A stretch of 64,000 nt of DNA, taken from assembly GCF_009695655.1 (NCBI RefSeq), contig NZ_VUNM01000009.1, positions 1 through 64,000 of the forward strand, written 5' to 3'. The position numbers were made by a program, and so were the translations under genes. Origin of the DNA: Sharpea porci (GTDB lineage: Bacteria; Bacillota_I; Bacilli_A; Erysipelotrichales; Coprobacillaceae). The notes beneath the pieces are model-generated. The model worked only from the letters and a program-made list of their open reading frames with translations, searched no databases and was not told the DNA's origin. Positions 17,530 through 25,007 of the stretch are shown piece by piece (the stretch's first letter is position 1; every line of letters begins with the position of its first letter).

Positions 17530-18313
17530 AAAGATAGAAAGATTTCCTTCTTAGACTTAGATAAGTCTGTTTTTTGATTTCATTCAAGTCAAGATTGCAA
17601 TAAAGAAGTTCCTGATGATCACTGCCTTTGATCAAGGTTGAACCTTTGTAATCAACCACAAGAGATTCACCAGCAAAGTCCATTGCATCTTCCTTTCCCA
17701 CTCTATTGCACATAGCGACAAAGACAGAATTCTGGAATGCCTGCACCCGCATTTCCTGCTCAAAGAGTTCCATATTTTCTTGCTTTGTATTGACGGTTGG
17801 CACGAGAATGAGCTTTGCACCCATCAAAGCTTCTGTCCGTATACTTTCAGGAAAATGGCGGTCAAAGCATACTACAATCCCAATCTTGCCAAGTGGTGTT
17901 TCAAAAACATGGAAGCCATCATTTGATGGTGTGTAATAGGCTGGTTCATGAAAATATTGTGCATCACTGACATGGACCATCTTTTGCACACCTTGTATTT
18001 CTCCCTCTTGATTAATAAAAAGACTAGCATCATAACATGCAGCATCTTCCTTAAGATAAATATTAGGTACAACACTGATATGATATTCTTTAGCCGCCTC
18101 ACAATAAGCTTTTACAATGGGTGAATCTAAGGTTAATGCATAATGCGTAACATCTTTGTTTTGATATTGGGGAAAGAATTCCGTTAGGAATACTTCGGGA
18201 AAGAGAATGAGATCAGCTTGATGATTTGCCGCTTCTTCAATAGCTAATAAGCTCTTTTTGAGATTGTCATGTATATTACCTTCATTATACATCTGATACA
18301 TTGCGATTTTCAT
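17528..18313 (-). CDS. carbon-nitrogen hydrolase (nitrilase superfamily)
   Basis: A 261-aa single-domain amidase. The catalytic Glu lies in LILFPEVFLTE, the Lys in GVQKMVHVSD and the nucleophilic Cys in IGIVVCFDRHFPE, giving the Glu-Lys-Cys triad of the superfamily. The layout resembles N-carbamoylputrescine amidase, beta-ureidopropionase or omega-amidase, and the sequence alone does not choose between them. It hydrolyses a small amide or carbamoyl compound in the cytoplasm. It lies directly downstream of the T-box-controlled BASS transporter on the same strand, but a terminator separates them. Confidence 0.85.
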   Translation of the reverse strand: MKIAMYQMYNEGNIHDNLKKSLLAIEEAANHQADLILFPEVFLTEFFPQYQNKDVTHYALTLDSPIVKAYCEAAKEYHISVVPNIYLKEDAACYDASLFINQEGEIQGVQKMVHVSDAQYFHEPAYYTPSNDGFHVFETPLGKIGIVVCFDRHFPESIRTEALMGAKLILVPTVNTKQENMELFEQEMRVQAFQNSVFVAMCNRVGKEDAMDFAGESLVVDYKGSTLIKGSDHQELLYCNLDLNEIKKQTYLSLRRKSFYL

Positions 18314-18326
18314 ATAAGACCTCCTT

Positions 18327-18363
18327 AAAAAAAGATACCCATCCCTGCAATTAGATGGATATC
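18327..18363 (-). terminator. terminator of the BASS transporter gene
   Basis: GATATCCATC / GATGGGTATC stem with one mismatch (18354-18363 with 18334-18343), followed by seven T on the minus strand. Confidence 0.8.
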
Positions 18364-18373
18364 CTTTAATAAA

Positions 18374-19405
18374 TTATGCTTTTGCAGCAACTGTTTCTTC
18401 ACTTCCAGCCTTAGCTTCTTTAGCTTTATCAAGATGAGCGAAGAAGGCTGCAATAAGCGTACCTGAGATTGAATGCCATACACATGATACGGCAGCAATG
18501 ATTGTTGCCTGTGGCATTGTTGCAAACTGTGCTGTAGAAGTCGCAAGGTTTGTAGCAAGGCCGGCATTCTGCATACCTACTTCAATAGAGATTGTTCTTC
18601 TCTTAGGTGTACTCATACCTGTAAGCACGCCAGCAAGATAGCCTAAGCAATAACCAACAAAGTTATGTAAGAAGACTGCGACAAAGACAACAACACCAGA
18701 AGTGATGAAAGCTTTACCCTGTGATGACATAACCCCACCAACAACAGCTGCTAAGCCAAGAACAGCAACACCTGGCATAACTTTCTGTACTTCCTGGAAT
18801 ACTTTGTTTCTACCAAGCTTATAATTTAAGAAGAAACCAACAGCAACTGGTAAGAGCACTGTTTCAATGATGGAAACAAACATTGGGAAAGCCTGAATCT
18901 TAATAGTTGCCCCACCGGCAAGCAAAGCTACCATGAATGGTGTCATCACTGGTGAAAGAATTGTTGAAGCAGTTGTCATACCAACTGAGAAAGCAACATC
19001 ACCACCACAAAGGTATGACATGACATTTGATGAAACACCACCAGGACAGCAGCCAACAAGAATCAAGCCAAGAGAAAGTGCTGGTGAAAGATGTAAAAGA
19101 CGTGAGAAGAAATAAGCACTAAATGGCATAATCAAATATTGTGCTGCTGCACCAATACAGATATCAAATGGACGTTTAGCAAGAATCTTGAAGTCTTCTG
19201 TTGTTAGAGAAAGACCCATTGAGAACATGATCACACCGATGATTAATGACTGCACAGTAAACTTATTACCCACAAAATCATAGAACATAGATAAATTCAC
19301 CCATGCCATCATCCGGGGAAGGAAGAATGCGAATACAGCAATCGCAATGACAACCCAGACTGTGTAGTCAGCTAGAAATTTTGATACTTTTTGCAAGAAC
19401 TTCAT
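18374..19405 (-). CDS. bile acid:sodium symporter family (BASS/SBF) transporter
   Basis: A 343-aa membrane protein of PF01758 with about 10 segments. VGCCPGGVSSNVMSYLCGGD matches the crossing-helix motif of ASBT-type transporters, and TISIEVGMQNAGLATNLA holds the second crossing helix. The family moves organic anions with Na+; bacterial and plastid members carry bile acids, pyruvate, 2-keto acids or ketopantoate (PanS). The gene is preceded by a T-box leader whose specifier reads best as AUC (Ile). A role in branched-chain keto acid or amino acid supply is therefore more likely than bile acid uptake; this is inference. GGGGG lies 9 nt before the ATG. Confidence 0.88.
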   Translation of the reverse strand: MKFLQKVSKFLADYTVWVVIAIAVFAFFLPRMMAWVNLSMFYDFVGNKFTVQSLIIGVIMFSMGLSLTTEDFKILAKRPFDICIGAAAQYLIMPFSAYFFSRLLHLSPALSLGLILVGCCPGGVSSNVMSYLCGGDVAFSVGMTTASTILSPVMTPFMVALLAGGATIKIQAFPMFVSIIETVLLPVAVGFFLNYKLGRNKVFQEVQKVMPGVAVLGLAAVVGGVMSSQGKAFITSGVVVFVAVFLHNFVGYCLGYLAGVLTGMSTPKRRTISIEVGMQNAGLATNLATSTAQFATMPQATIIAAVSCVWHSISGTLIAAFFAHLDKAKEAKAGSEETVAAKA

Positions 19406-19458
19406 AAATATTTACCCCCTATTATTGAATACTCTGCCCCCCTATTGTATATGAGTAC

Positions 19459-19712
19459 AAAAAAGCCGCTCCTATCAAGGAACGACTTATAATCGCGGTA
19501 CCATCCTTATTCTAGTTATCCTAGCACTCAGCGTGTACTATCATACACTTTCTTGTTAACGGTAGAAAGCCGGCACAGCTTACTTTATTCAGCCTGCTTC
19601 TTAGAGATGATATTATTTGTGCTGCAAACTAGCTTCCACCAACCGCTAGCTCTCTATCCTGTCTTACACAAATAACTTATTCCCTTCAAAGAATTTACTT
19701 GAGTTATTCAAC
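19459..19712 (-). promoter_or_regulatory. T-box riboswitch, probable isoleucine specifier
   Basis: On the minus strand the leader shows the T-box parts in order. There is an AGAGAG element followed by a GCTAG...GCTAG distal stem with GGTTGGTGGAA. The stem I upper helix is TTATTTGTG/CACAAATAA and the lower helix TTCTT/AAGAA. The internal loop between them has AATATCA on its 3' side; the triplet followed by a purine is AUC-A, giving Ile. The antiterminator bulge is GGATGGTACCGCG (19494-19506). The competing terminator AGTCGTTCC/GGAGCGGCT precedes six T (19459-19464). The UGGU in the bulge pairs with a tRNA ending ACCA, which fits tRNA-Ile. Identity as a T-box is firm; the amino acid is less so. 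Confidence 0.92.
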
Positions 19713-19718
19713 GACCAT

Positions 19719-19747
19719 ATAATAGAACGCACATTCACTATTGTCAA
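19719..19747 (-). promoter_or_regulatory. promoter of the T-box/BASS transcript
   Basis: TTGACA (19742-19747), a 17-bp spacer and TATTAT (19719-19724), giving a start near 19712. Confidence 0.85.
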
Positions 19748-19896
19748 CATATTTTTTGATAAAATACAATTAGTCATATATTAATTTAGCCTAATCATAT
19801 ATTTTCACTTATTTTATTTAGAAAGAAAACGCTTTACTTATCATCAAAGGATGAATAATGAAGGTTCTTGTTATCAAAATATGTTTAAAATTGACT

Positions 19897-20592
19897 TTAT
19901 TGATATTTATCATAAACCAGTAATGAAATGGATTGATATTGTTTTAACTCATCACTTTTTATGAAAATCGCTGATGCATCTTTAAAGTCACGATAGTGGA
20001 TTTCTCCCTCCTCAATCCGCTTTGATTCAATAAATAGAGGTGACTCCTCTTTACAGTATTTACTAAATCGTGTTGACACTGGAATATAAGTCATTTCTTC
20101 ACTCTTCTTATATTTGTATCCTTTCACTTTATCTAGATGTTTGAGAAATAATAAATATTCCTGATGATCATTCATCAAAACATATCCTCTAATTGAAGTC
20201 ATATTTTCCATACCTTTTTGATACGAGATGGATACTGGTTCTTGAATATAGATCAGATCACCTTTCTCTAAATGATCTTTTGTCTTATAAACATCAAGGA
20301 TTTTAACAGGTGTCTTTACACTATTAAGAAATAATTCGCTATTATTAAATGATTGAACTTTAACAATTAAATCACTATGTTTCTCTAATTCATCAAGAGT
20401 ATTTATTGAATCATCAAAGTATAAGCTATCTTCATCATCAGAATATATGAAATGATCAAGATGGTATTGTTTTTTGATTTGACGTAAATGATATTCTCCA
20501 GTAAAAGAATGTTTTGTTGCTAATGCATATCCAATAGTTGCACTTATGAAAATGAAAAGAGTTAAAAAATATATTTTCGTGTTTCTAGTCAT
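19897..20592 (-). CDS. membrane-anchored protein of the ABC operon, unrecognised
   Basis: A 231-aa protein with one N-terminal hydrophobic segment (about residues 7-26, IYFLTLFIFISATIGYALAT) and no lipobox or clear signal-peptidase site. It is predicted to be anchored in the membrane with about 200 residues outside, which are rich in Lys, Asp, Glu and Tyr. I do not recognise a domain. It is the last gene of a five-gene operon and overlaps the ATPase gene end by 8 bp, so it is made together with the transporter. An accessory role (substrate capture, immunity or sensing) is a guess from position. Confidence 0.7.
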   Translation of the reverse strand: MTRNTKIYFLTLFIFISATIGYALATKHSFTGEYHLRQIKKQYHLDHFIYSDDEDSLYFDDSINTLDELEKHSDLIVKVQSFNNSELFLNSVKTPVKILDVYKTKDHLEKGDLIYIQEPVSISYQKGMENMTSIRGYVLMNDHQEYLLFLKHLDKVKGYKYKKSEEMTYIPVSTRFSKYCKEESPLFIESKRIEEGEIHYRDFKDASAIFIKSDELKQYQSISLLVYDKYQ

Positions 20593-21229
20593 TTTTCTCT
20601 ACTCTTTCTACTTTTCCAGAATTCAAATAAATCTTTTCATCAAATAACTCATCAATATCTTGTTGATTATGAGTAGCAATAATAATACAAGCATTGCGTC
20701 TCTTTTCTTCAGTTATAATATTCTTGAATTGAATAATAGCATCTTGGTCTAGTGCATTTGTTGGCTCATCTAGTAATATGAGGTCAGGTTTCTCCATAAT
20801 GGCTTGTGCAATTGCTAATCTTTGCTTCATGCCAAGTGAGTATTTAGCCACGGTTCTTTGATCATGAGGATCTAAGCCTACACGTTTTAATGTCTCAATA
20901 ATATCCTGTTTGGAAATTTTATCTCTTATTTCTGCTAAATACAGCAAATTTTCCATCCCCGTATAGTATTTAAAGAATGAAGGTGTTTCAATGATTAATC
21001 CCATTTCAGGTGGATAATCCATATCTTTATGTAATATTTTATGATCAATACTAATTTCCCCTTGATCAATGCGAATCAATCCTGCGATTGCACGCAACAA
21101 CATAGTCTTGCCTGATCCATTATGGCCACATAGACAATATATTTTCCCACTTTCAAATTCTAAATTTATATTATTTAAAATGATATTTCCTTTGATTTCT
21201 CTAGTAACATCTTTTACACTAATTTTCAT
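20585..21229 (-). CDS. ABC transporter ATP-binding protein
   Basis: A 214-aa nucleotide-binding domain. Walker A is GHNGSGKT near residue 36, the signature is YSLGMKQR, Walker B is LILLDEPTNALD and the switch His is in IIATHN. It resembles the NatA/CcmA group and bacteriocin-immunity or lantibiotic-type ATPases. Its start has AGGAGG 6 nt upstream and overlaps the preceding membrane gene by 11 bp. It should power the membrane proteins encoded by the three genes upstream. Confidence 0.93.
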   Translation of the reverse strand: MKISVKDVTREIKGNIILNNINLEFESGKIYCLCGHNGSGKTMLLRAIAGLIRIDQGEISIDHKILHKDMDYPPEMGLIIETPSFFKYYTGMENLLYLAEIRDKISKQDIIETLKRVGLDPHDQRTVAKYSLGMKQRLAIAQAIMEKPDLILLDEPTNALDQDAIIQFKNIITEEKRRNACIIIATHNQQDIDELFDEKIYLNSGKVERVEKND

Positions 21230-22025
21230 AATTTCCTCCTAATAAATCTTTTCTATTGATAATGCACATTAATCCAACAACACTTATCACTAACTCAATC
21301 ATCTGACATATAAAAGAAAAAACATATTTATAATGAGGAAATACAGAATAAGTTATTGACGTACCATAAAAGGTATATTTAGAAACATAATAGTAATTGT
21401 AGTTACCATGATTAAACGGGATATACTTACAAAGTTCTAAATAAGATGGAGAATTATGAAAGACAATCCCTGTTATAATAATTGGACTTACAATGACGAG
21501 TAATGAAAAGACCATACCAATTTCAAATTTCATGTAATAAAGAAAGAATTCACTTATGAATAATATAATTAATAGCTGCATAGTTGATGTTATAAGCAGT
21601 TTAATCAATTCACCTCCAATTATTTGAATAGGATGAAATTGGAATGTTATAAAAGCAATGATGAGTATTTGAATAAGCTGGTAGAATAATGAGTAAAACA
21701 CATTCTTTATAGCAAAAAATAAAAGTATTTTCGTGTTTTTTTCAAATCTGTACTTTATATAGATTTCATTTTCTTTTATTTCCTTAACAATTTCATAGGG
21801 TATGAAATAGATGAACAAGACAGATATCAACAATAATGAAATAATTTGAAGAATGGATGTACTCTCTTCTAAAAAAGTTCCTCCCATATACATTTGATAT
21901 GTGCCCAATAGACTATCAGGTAGAAAATTTCTATGACTGATATATTTCAGTATAAAAGACAAAGCTATGAGAGCGATGATTTTTATCAATATTCCTTTAT
22001 TCTTTGTGATGAATTTATAGTACAT
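21219..22025 (-). CDS. ABC-2-like membrane protein, third permease gene
   Basis: A 268-aa polytopic protein with about six hydrophobic segments and a Tyr-rich external loop near residues 205-230 (NHGNYNYYYVSKYTFYGTS). I cannot assign a precise family; the organisation resembles permeases of bacteriocin or peptide ABC systems. The start at 22025 follows TAGGAGA and overlaps the previous gene by 11 bp. Base composition is clearly AT-rich compared with the ribosomal genes nearby. Confidence 0.75.
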   Translation of the reverse strand: MYYKFITKNKGILIKIIALIALSFILKYISHRNFLPDSLLGTYQMYMGGTFLEESTSILQIISLLLISVLFIYFIPYEIVKEIKENEIYIKYRFEKNTKILLFFAIKNVFYSLFYQLIQILIIAFITFQFHPIQIIGGELIKLLITSTMQLLIILFISEFFLYYMKFEIGMVFSLLVIVSPIIITGIVFHNSPSYLELCKYIPFNHGNYNYYYVSKYTFYGTSITYSVFPHYKYVFSFICQMIELVISVVGLMCIINRKDLLGGNYEN

Positions 22026-22680
22026 GCTTAGATTCTCCTAACATTTCAAATTGATCAATAGTTCTATATAAAAAAGCTGTTAATAGCATGATGGATAATA
22101 ATATAGAAACAATGAGGACAGTCTTATTCTCATATTCGAAAAGCATAAGTGCTACTAAATTAGGAATGCGCCTTTCTCTCAACAAGCCACTTAACAAATT
22201 AGTAATGTTACTTAAGCAATAAGTTATGATAATTGATATCGTTTTATTCCTTACTCTGATATGTACAATGATATATATCATGCAAATCATCATAATAGTT
22301 ATAAAGAAGCTAAGGTAATAGCGCATGATCAGAAAGAAATCTATGTGATAAACCAAGACAGAAATAACATGCAATGGTAACAATAATGCACATGTTATTG
22401 TAAATGCGTCCAAAATCATTTTCCCCATAATAAAAGAAAAAAATCTTTTCTTTGTTTGAAATCTCGGCATAATCATATTATTAAATATTGGTAAGATGTC
22501 AGTAGAAAAATATGACAGTACTACAGGAATAATAAAAACAACAATAATGATAATGGAAAAAGTATTCACCATGATGTTATTCGTATTGACTGATCCTTTA
22601 AACATAAATAAAATCACTAATTCCACTATTACGATAAACAAATAGTTATTGATTTGACTTTTATTAATGAATCGATTCAT
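22015..22680 (-). CDS. ABC-2-like membrane protein, second permease gene
   Basis: A 221-aa protein with about six membrane segments and very little soluble sequence. There is no recognisable signature beyond the permease-like layout, and a short C-terminal tail (RTIDQFEMLGESKHVL) faces the cytoplasm by the positive-inside rule. It overlaps its upstream neighbour by 17 bp and its downstream neighbour by 11 bp, so its product is probably made in fixed ratio with them. Confidence 0.72.
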   Translation of the reverse strand: MNRFINKSQINNYLFIVIVELVILFMFKGSVNTNNIMVNTFSIIIIVVFIIPVVLSYFSTDILPIFNNMIMPRFQTKKRFFSFIMGKMILDAFTITCALLLPLHVISVLVYHIDFFLIMRYYLSFFITIMMICMIYIIVHIRVRNKTISIIITYCLSNITNLLSGLLRERRIPNLVALMLFEYENKTVLIVSILLSIMLLTAFLYRTIDQFEMLGESKHVL

Positions 22681-23518
22681 ATTTCTTCATTCCCTTGATC
22701 AAAATAAAGATTTCTACCACATTTAATAATATGATTGACATACAAACACTAAAGAGGGATACATCTACATCAATCCCCATATAGGAAATATAATTTAACC
22801 AATTCATATTGAAAATGATGCCAATGATACTAGTAATTGCCATTCCAATAAATGTCATAATAGCTATTTGAATAAATTCCAAATTTTTAAATGGTTTAAT
22901 AAAACTCAAAGCATAAGGAATATTGGAAATTGTTGCTAGAAAAAGACTAGTGAGTATATTTTTGGACAATATATAGAGCAATGGATATTGAATTCTTAGA
23001 AAGTCAAATAATATTTTTTTATCATATCTTTGAATAAGATCATAGACAGGTATACCCCATCGATTATCAAAGCCAACAGTTGGATATACAATATAAGTAA
23101 TCAACAGATTAACTAATCCTGAAAACAAAACAACACTAAAAACGATAATAAAATTCGCAATAAACTTAGATAAATAATAATCTTTCTTGCTTATTCGCGT
23201 GATGACCATTGCTTGCATGCCATTTTTTTCTTCTTTCCACTTGTTTGAAGAATAAATAATCATCACAAGAAGAGGCGATAAATACTCAAAAATATTAACT
23301 ATAGCCCTAGCTTTAATGCTGACATACATGGAATTATCAATATATGATTTGATATATAAAATATTTTGACCATAGTCATGATAACAATTCAGAATGATAC
23401 TCATTAAACTTACAAAAAGAATAGCTGCAAATACAAATTTGAACTCAATCTGATTTATTGAGTTCTTTATTTCAATTTTAATTTGTTTAATCATAATCTC
23501 AATACACTCATCCTCCAT
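22664..23518 (-). CDS. ABC-2-like membrane protein, first permease gene
   Basis: A 284-aa protein with about six membrane segments: the first near residues 27-47, then a large loop to about residue 75, and a last pair at the C-terminus. KWKEEKNGMQAMVITRISKKDYYLSK is a cytoplasmic coupling-helix-like stretch of the kind found in ABC-2 permeases. The start is uncertain. The ATG at 23518 has no clear site upstream, while GGAGG lies just inside it and 17 nt before the next in-frame ATG at 23494. It is the first gene of the operon, reading away from the LytTR two-component system. Confidence 0.72.
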   Translation of the reverse strand: MEDECIEIMIKQIKIEIKNSINQIEFKFVFAAILFVSLMSIILNCYHDYGQNILYIKSYIDNSMYVSIKARAIVNIFEYLSPLLVMIIYSSNKWKEEKNGMQAMVITRISKKDYYLSKFIANFIIVFSVVLFSGLVNLLITYIVYPTVGFDNRWGIPVYDLIQRYDKKILFDFLRIQYPLLYILSKNILTSLFLATISNIPYALSFIKPFKNLEFIQIAIMTFIGMAITSIIGIIFNMNWLNYISYMGIDVDVSLFSVCMSIILLNVVEIFILIKGMKKYESIH

Positions 23519-23846
23519 TTCATTCTAACTGTTTGGTACTATAGCCGCATGATTCTTAAGTATTCTCCCTCTATTAATAGTGTTTGCATTCATAATATCC
23601 TATGACATTTACTACACTAACTTGCATTTTTACACATTCATTAATTGCATGACGTTCAACAATTTCATTTTTTGCTTTAAGCAAGTCATAAGTTATTCAT
23701 CCTCAAAACAACAATATCCATATTTTTGCTACATTTACATCCTAACATATGCATCAATGCATTTAATAGCTATGTCCTGAAATGAATTTTAATGAGCATA
23801 AAATGCATTTTAGGATATTGAAATAGGCAAATAGGATAATCGCTTC

Positions 23847-23877
23847 TTTTAATGTCGTATAAATAGCTTCTTAATGA
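23847..23877 (-). promoter_or_regulatory. candidate LytTR-type direct-repeat binding site
   Basis: ACATTAAAAGAAGC and TCATTAAGAAGC on the minus strand, starting 22 bp apart (two helical turns). AgrA/PlnC-type regulators bind 9-bp direct repeats of similar shape (AgrA: ACAGTTAAG) about 21 bp apart. The pair lies about 12 bp upstream of where the -35 box of the TAAAAT promoter at 23807 would fall, and that -35 is poor, as expected for an activated promoter. Confidence 0.35.
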
Positions 23878-24082
23878 TCGCTTCCTGTGCAAATAATCGA
23901 GTTGTTTATCATTTACAATGTGTGATATAGTATATTCCATACAAGGATCATGATAACGATTTTCCTTTGATTTCCATGAACTTCTTTATTGAAAATAGAA
24001 ATGTGGACTATGTATTGCTAAGATACGAAAGTAAGAATTACGACTTATGTCTGACCAATGGCATTTTGTATTCCTAGTAAAA

Positions 24083-24111
24083 TGAACTATGTTTACTTTA
24101 AACATAGTTCA
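24083..24111. promoter_or_regulatory. 27-bp palindrome upstream of the LytTR response regulator
   Basis: Perfect 13-bp arms TGAACTATGTTTA (24083-24095) and TAAACATAGTTCA (24099-24111) around CTT, 36 bp before the ATG. There is no T-run on the plus strand, so it is not a terminator for rightward transcription. It is more likely an operator or an mRNA hairpin. Confidence 0.5.
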
Positions 24112-24147
24112 ATATTTAACTGATGTAATTTTAGGGAGAGAAGAAAG

Positions 24148-24858
24148 ATGATGAGATGTTGTGTACTGGAAGATAATAATGAAGATTTAAATAAGATTGT
24201 TGAATGTATCAAATCAGATCATTATTTAAATGATCATTTAGAAATACAAACATTTTATTCACCAAATCAGATTCATTTATCCACAGATAACTTTGATATT
24301 TTATTATTAGATATTGATTTACCCGAACAAAGCGGAATAGATTTTGCTAATGAATACCTTAAAATGCATCCAAATTCTAAAGTTATTTTTATAACTACAC
24401 ATAATGAACTTGTATTTGATACTTTTAAAGTTCATCCCTATAGCTTCATAAGAAAAGAGTATATGCATATTGAACTCAATGATAGCTTACATGATCTGCT
24501 TGACTTAATAAAGTTAAATAAAAAGGAACTGATCATAAGTGATAAAGGACATGCTATTACAATCCAACAAAGCGATATCATTTATATCGAGTCATTTAAA
24601 CATTATTGCTATATCTATACAAAGGGATGTCCTGATCCATATAAAACGAGAATAAGCATGTACCATGTTATCAAAGATCTTGCCTTTTATTTCTATCGCG
24701 TCAATCGTTCCTATATCATTAATCTCAATGAAATTAAAAAGATCCAGAATGGTAAGGTCACGTTAAAAAACAATTTAGAAGTATCAATACAACGTGGACA
24801 AACCAAAAAATTTCAAAAAACCTATAATGATTTTATTTGTAAAAAAACATTGCTTTAG
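24148..24858 (+). CDS. LytTR-family response regulator (AgrA/ComE-like)
   Basis: A 236-aa protein. The receiver domain (about residues 1-125) has the phosphoacceptor Asp55 in LLLDIDLPEQSG and an acidic pocket in LEDNNED. The LytTR DNA-binding domain (about 135-236) contains IYIESFKHYCYIY, then YRVNRSYIINLNEIKKI and the C-terminal beta region, as in AgrA, BlpR and PlnC. Such regulators bind paired 9-bp direct repeats. GGGAG lies upstream of tandem ATGs at 24148 and 24151. It is followed 149 bp later by a GHKL-type kinase and faces away from the ABC operon, which is its likely target. Confidence 0.92.
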   Translation: MMRCCVLEDNNEDLNKIVECIKSDHYLNDHLEIQTFYSPNQIHLSTDNFDILLLDIDLPEQSGIDFANEYLKMHPNSKVIFITTHNELVFDTFKVHPYSFIRKEYMHIELNDSLHDLLDLIKLNKKELIISDKGHAITIQQSDIIYIESFKHYCYIYTKGCPDPYKTRISMYHVIKDLAFYFYRVNRSYIINLNEIKKIQNGKVTLKNNLEVSIQRGQTKKFQKTYNDFICKKTLL

Positions 24859-25007
24859 AGATCGCATCAACATTAATAATCGACAATGCAATTGATGTAA
24901 AATATCACGCATCGCAAAGTCAGTCATTATAACCTTTTGAGACAATTGAAACATGGTTATCTATGGCATAAGAAACTTAAAGTTATAAGTAAGAAAGGAT
25001 TATTATT
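24859..25007 (+). other. 149-bp gap between regulator and kinase genes
   Basis: Unusually long for an agr-like pair. It contains inverted repeats CATCAA/TTGATG and ATAACC/GGTTAT (24929-24934 with 24955-24960), and no open frame longer than a few codons. It may hold a second promoter or an mRNA structure. No terminator T-run is seen. Confidence 0.35.

Larger units (their letters stand above)
19406..19896. other. intergenic region between the BASS gene and the AT-rich ABC operon
   Basis: This 491-bp gap holds the T-box leader (19464-19712) and its promoter (19719-19747), both on the minus strand. From 19748 to 19896 I see only AT-rich sequence, with no clear terminator for the upstream 231-aa gene. 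A 13-bp sequence, TTTAGAAAGAAAA at 19817-19829, recurs at 26474-26486 on the other side of the AT-rich block. Confidence 0.6.
23519..24147. promoter_or_regulatory. 629-bp divergent regulatory region between the ABC operon and the LytTR regulator
   Basis: It contains a 27-bp palindrome (24083-24111) before the regulator gene. On the minus strand there is a pair of 9-mers (ACATTAAAA at 23847-23855 and TCATTAAGA at 23869-23877, starts 22 bp apart) followed by a possible -10 box TAAAAT at 23807-23812. About 290 nt of AT-rich leader then run to the first permease gene. Within that leader an open frame of 36 codons (23574-23684, minus, possible TTG start) reads protein-like but has no good start. 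No agrD-like or bacteriocin-like peptide could be identified with confidence. Confidence 0.5.

Noticed and set aside
18374-19405. Bile acid transporter as an adaptation to bile
   Set aside because: The family name is misleading for bacterial members, there are no bile-acid genes nearby, and a T-box points to amino-acid metabolism.
23692-23760. Minus-strand peptide frame MHMLGCKCSKNMDIVV as an agrD-like precursor
   Set aside because: About 23 residues with no ribosome binding site and no amphipathic leader or conserved C-terminal tail.
23580-23780. Plus-strand 66-codon frame in the divergent region
   Set aside because: It begins with GTG without a ribosome binding site, is rich in Tyr, Phe and Cys in a low-complexity way, and overlaps the minus-strand leader.
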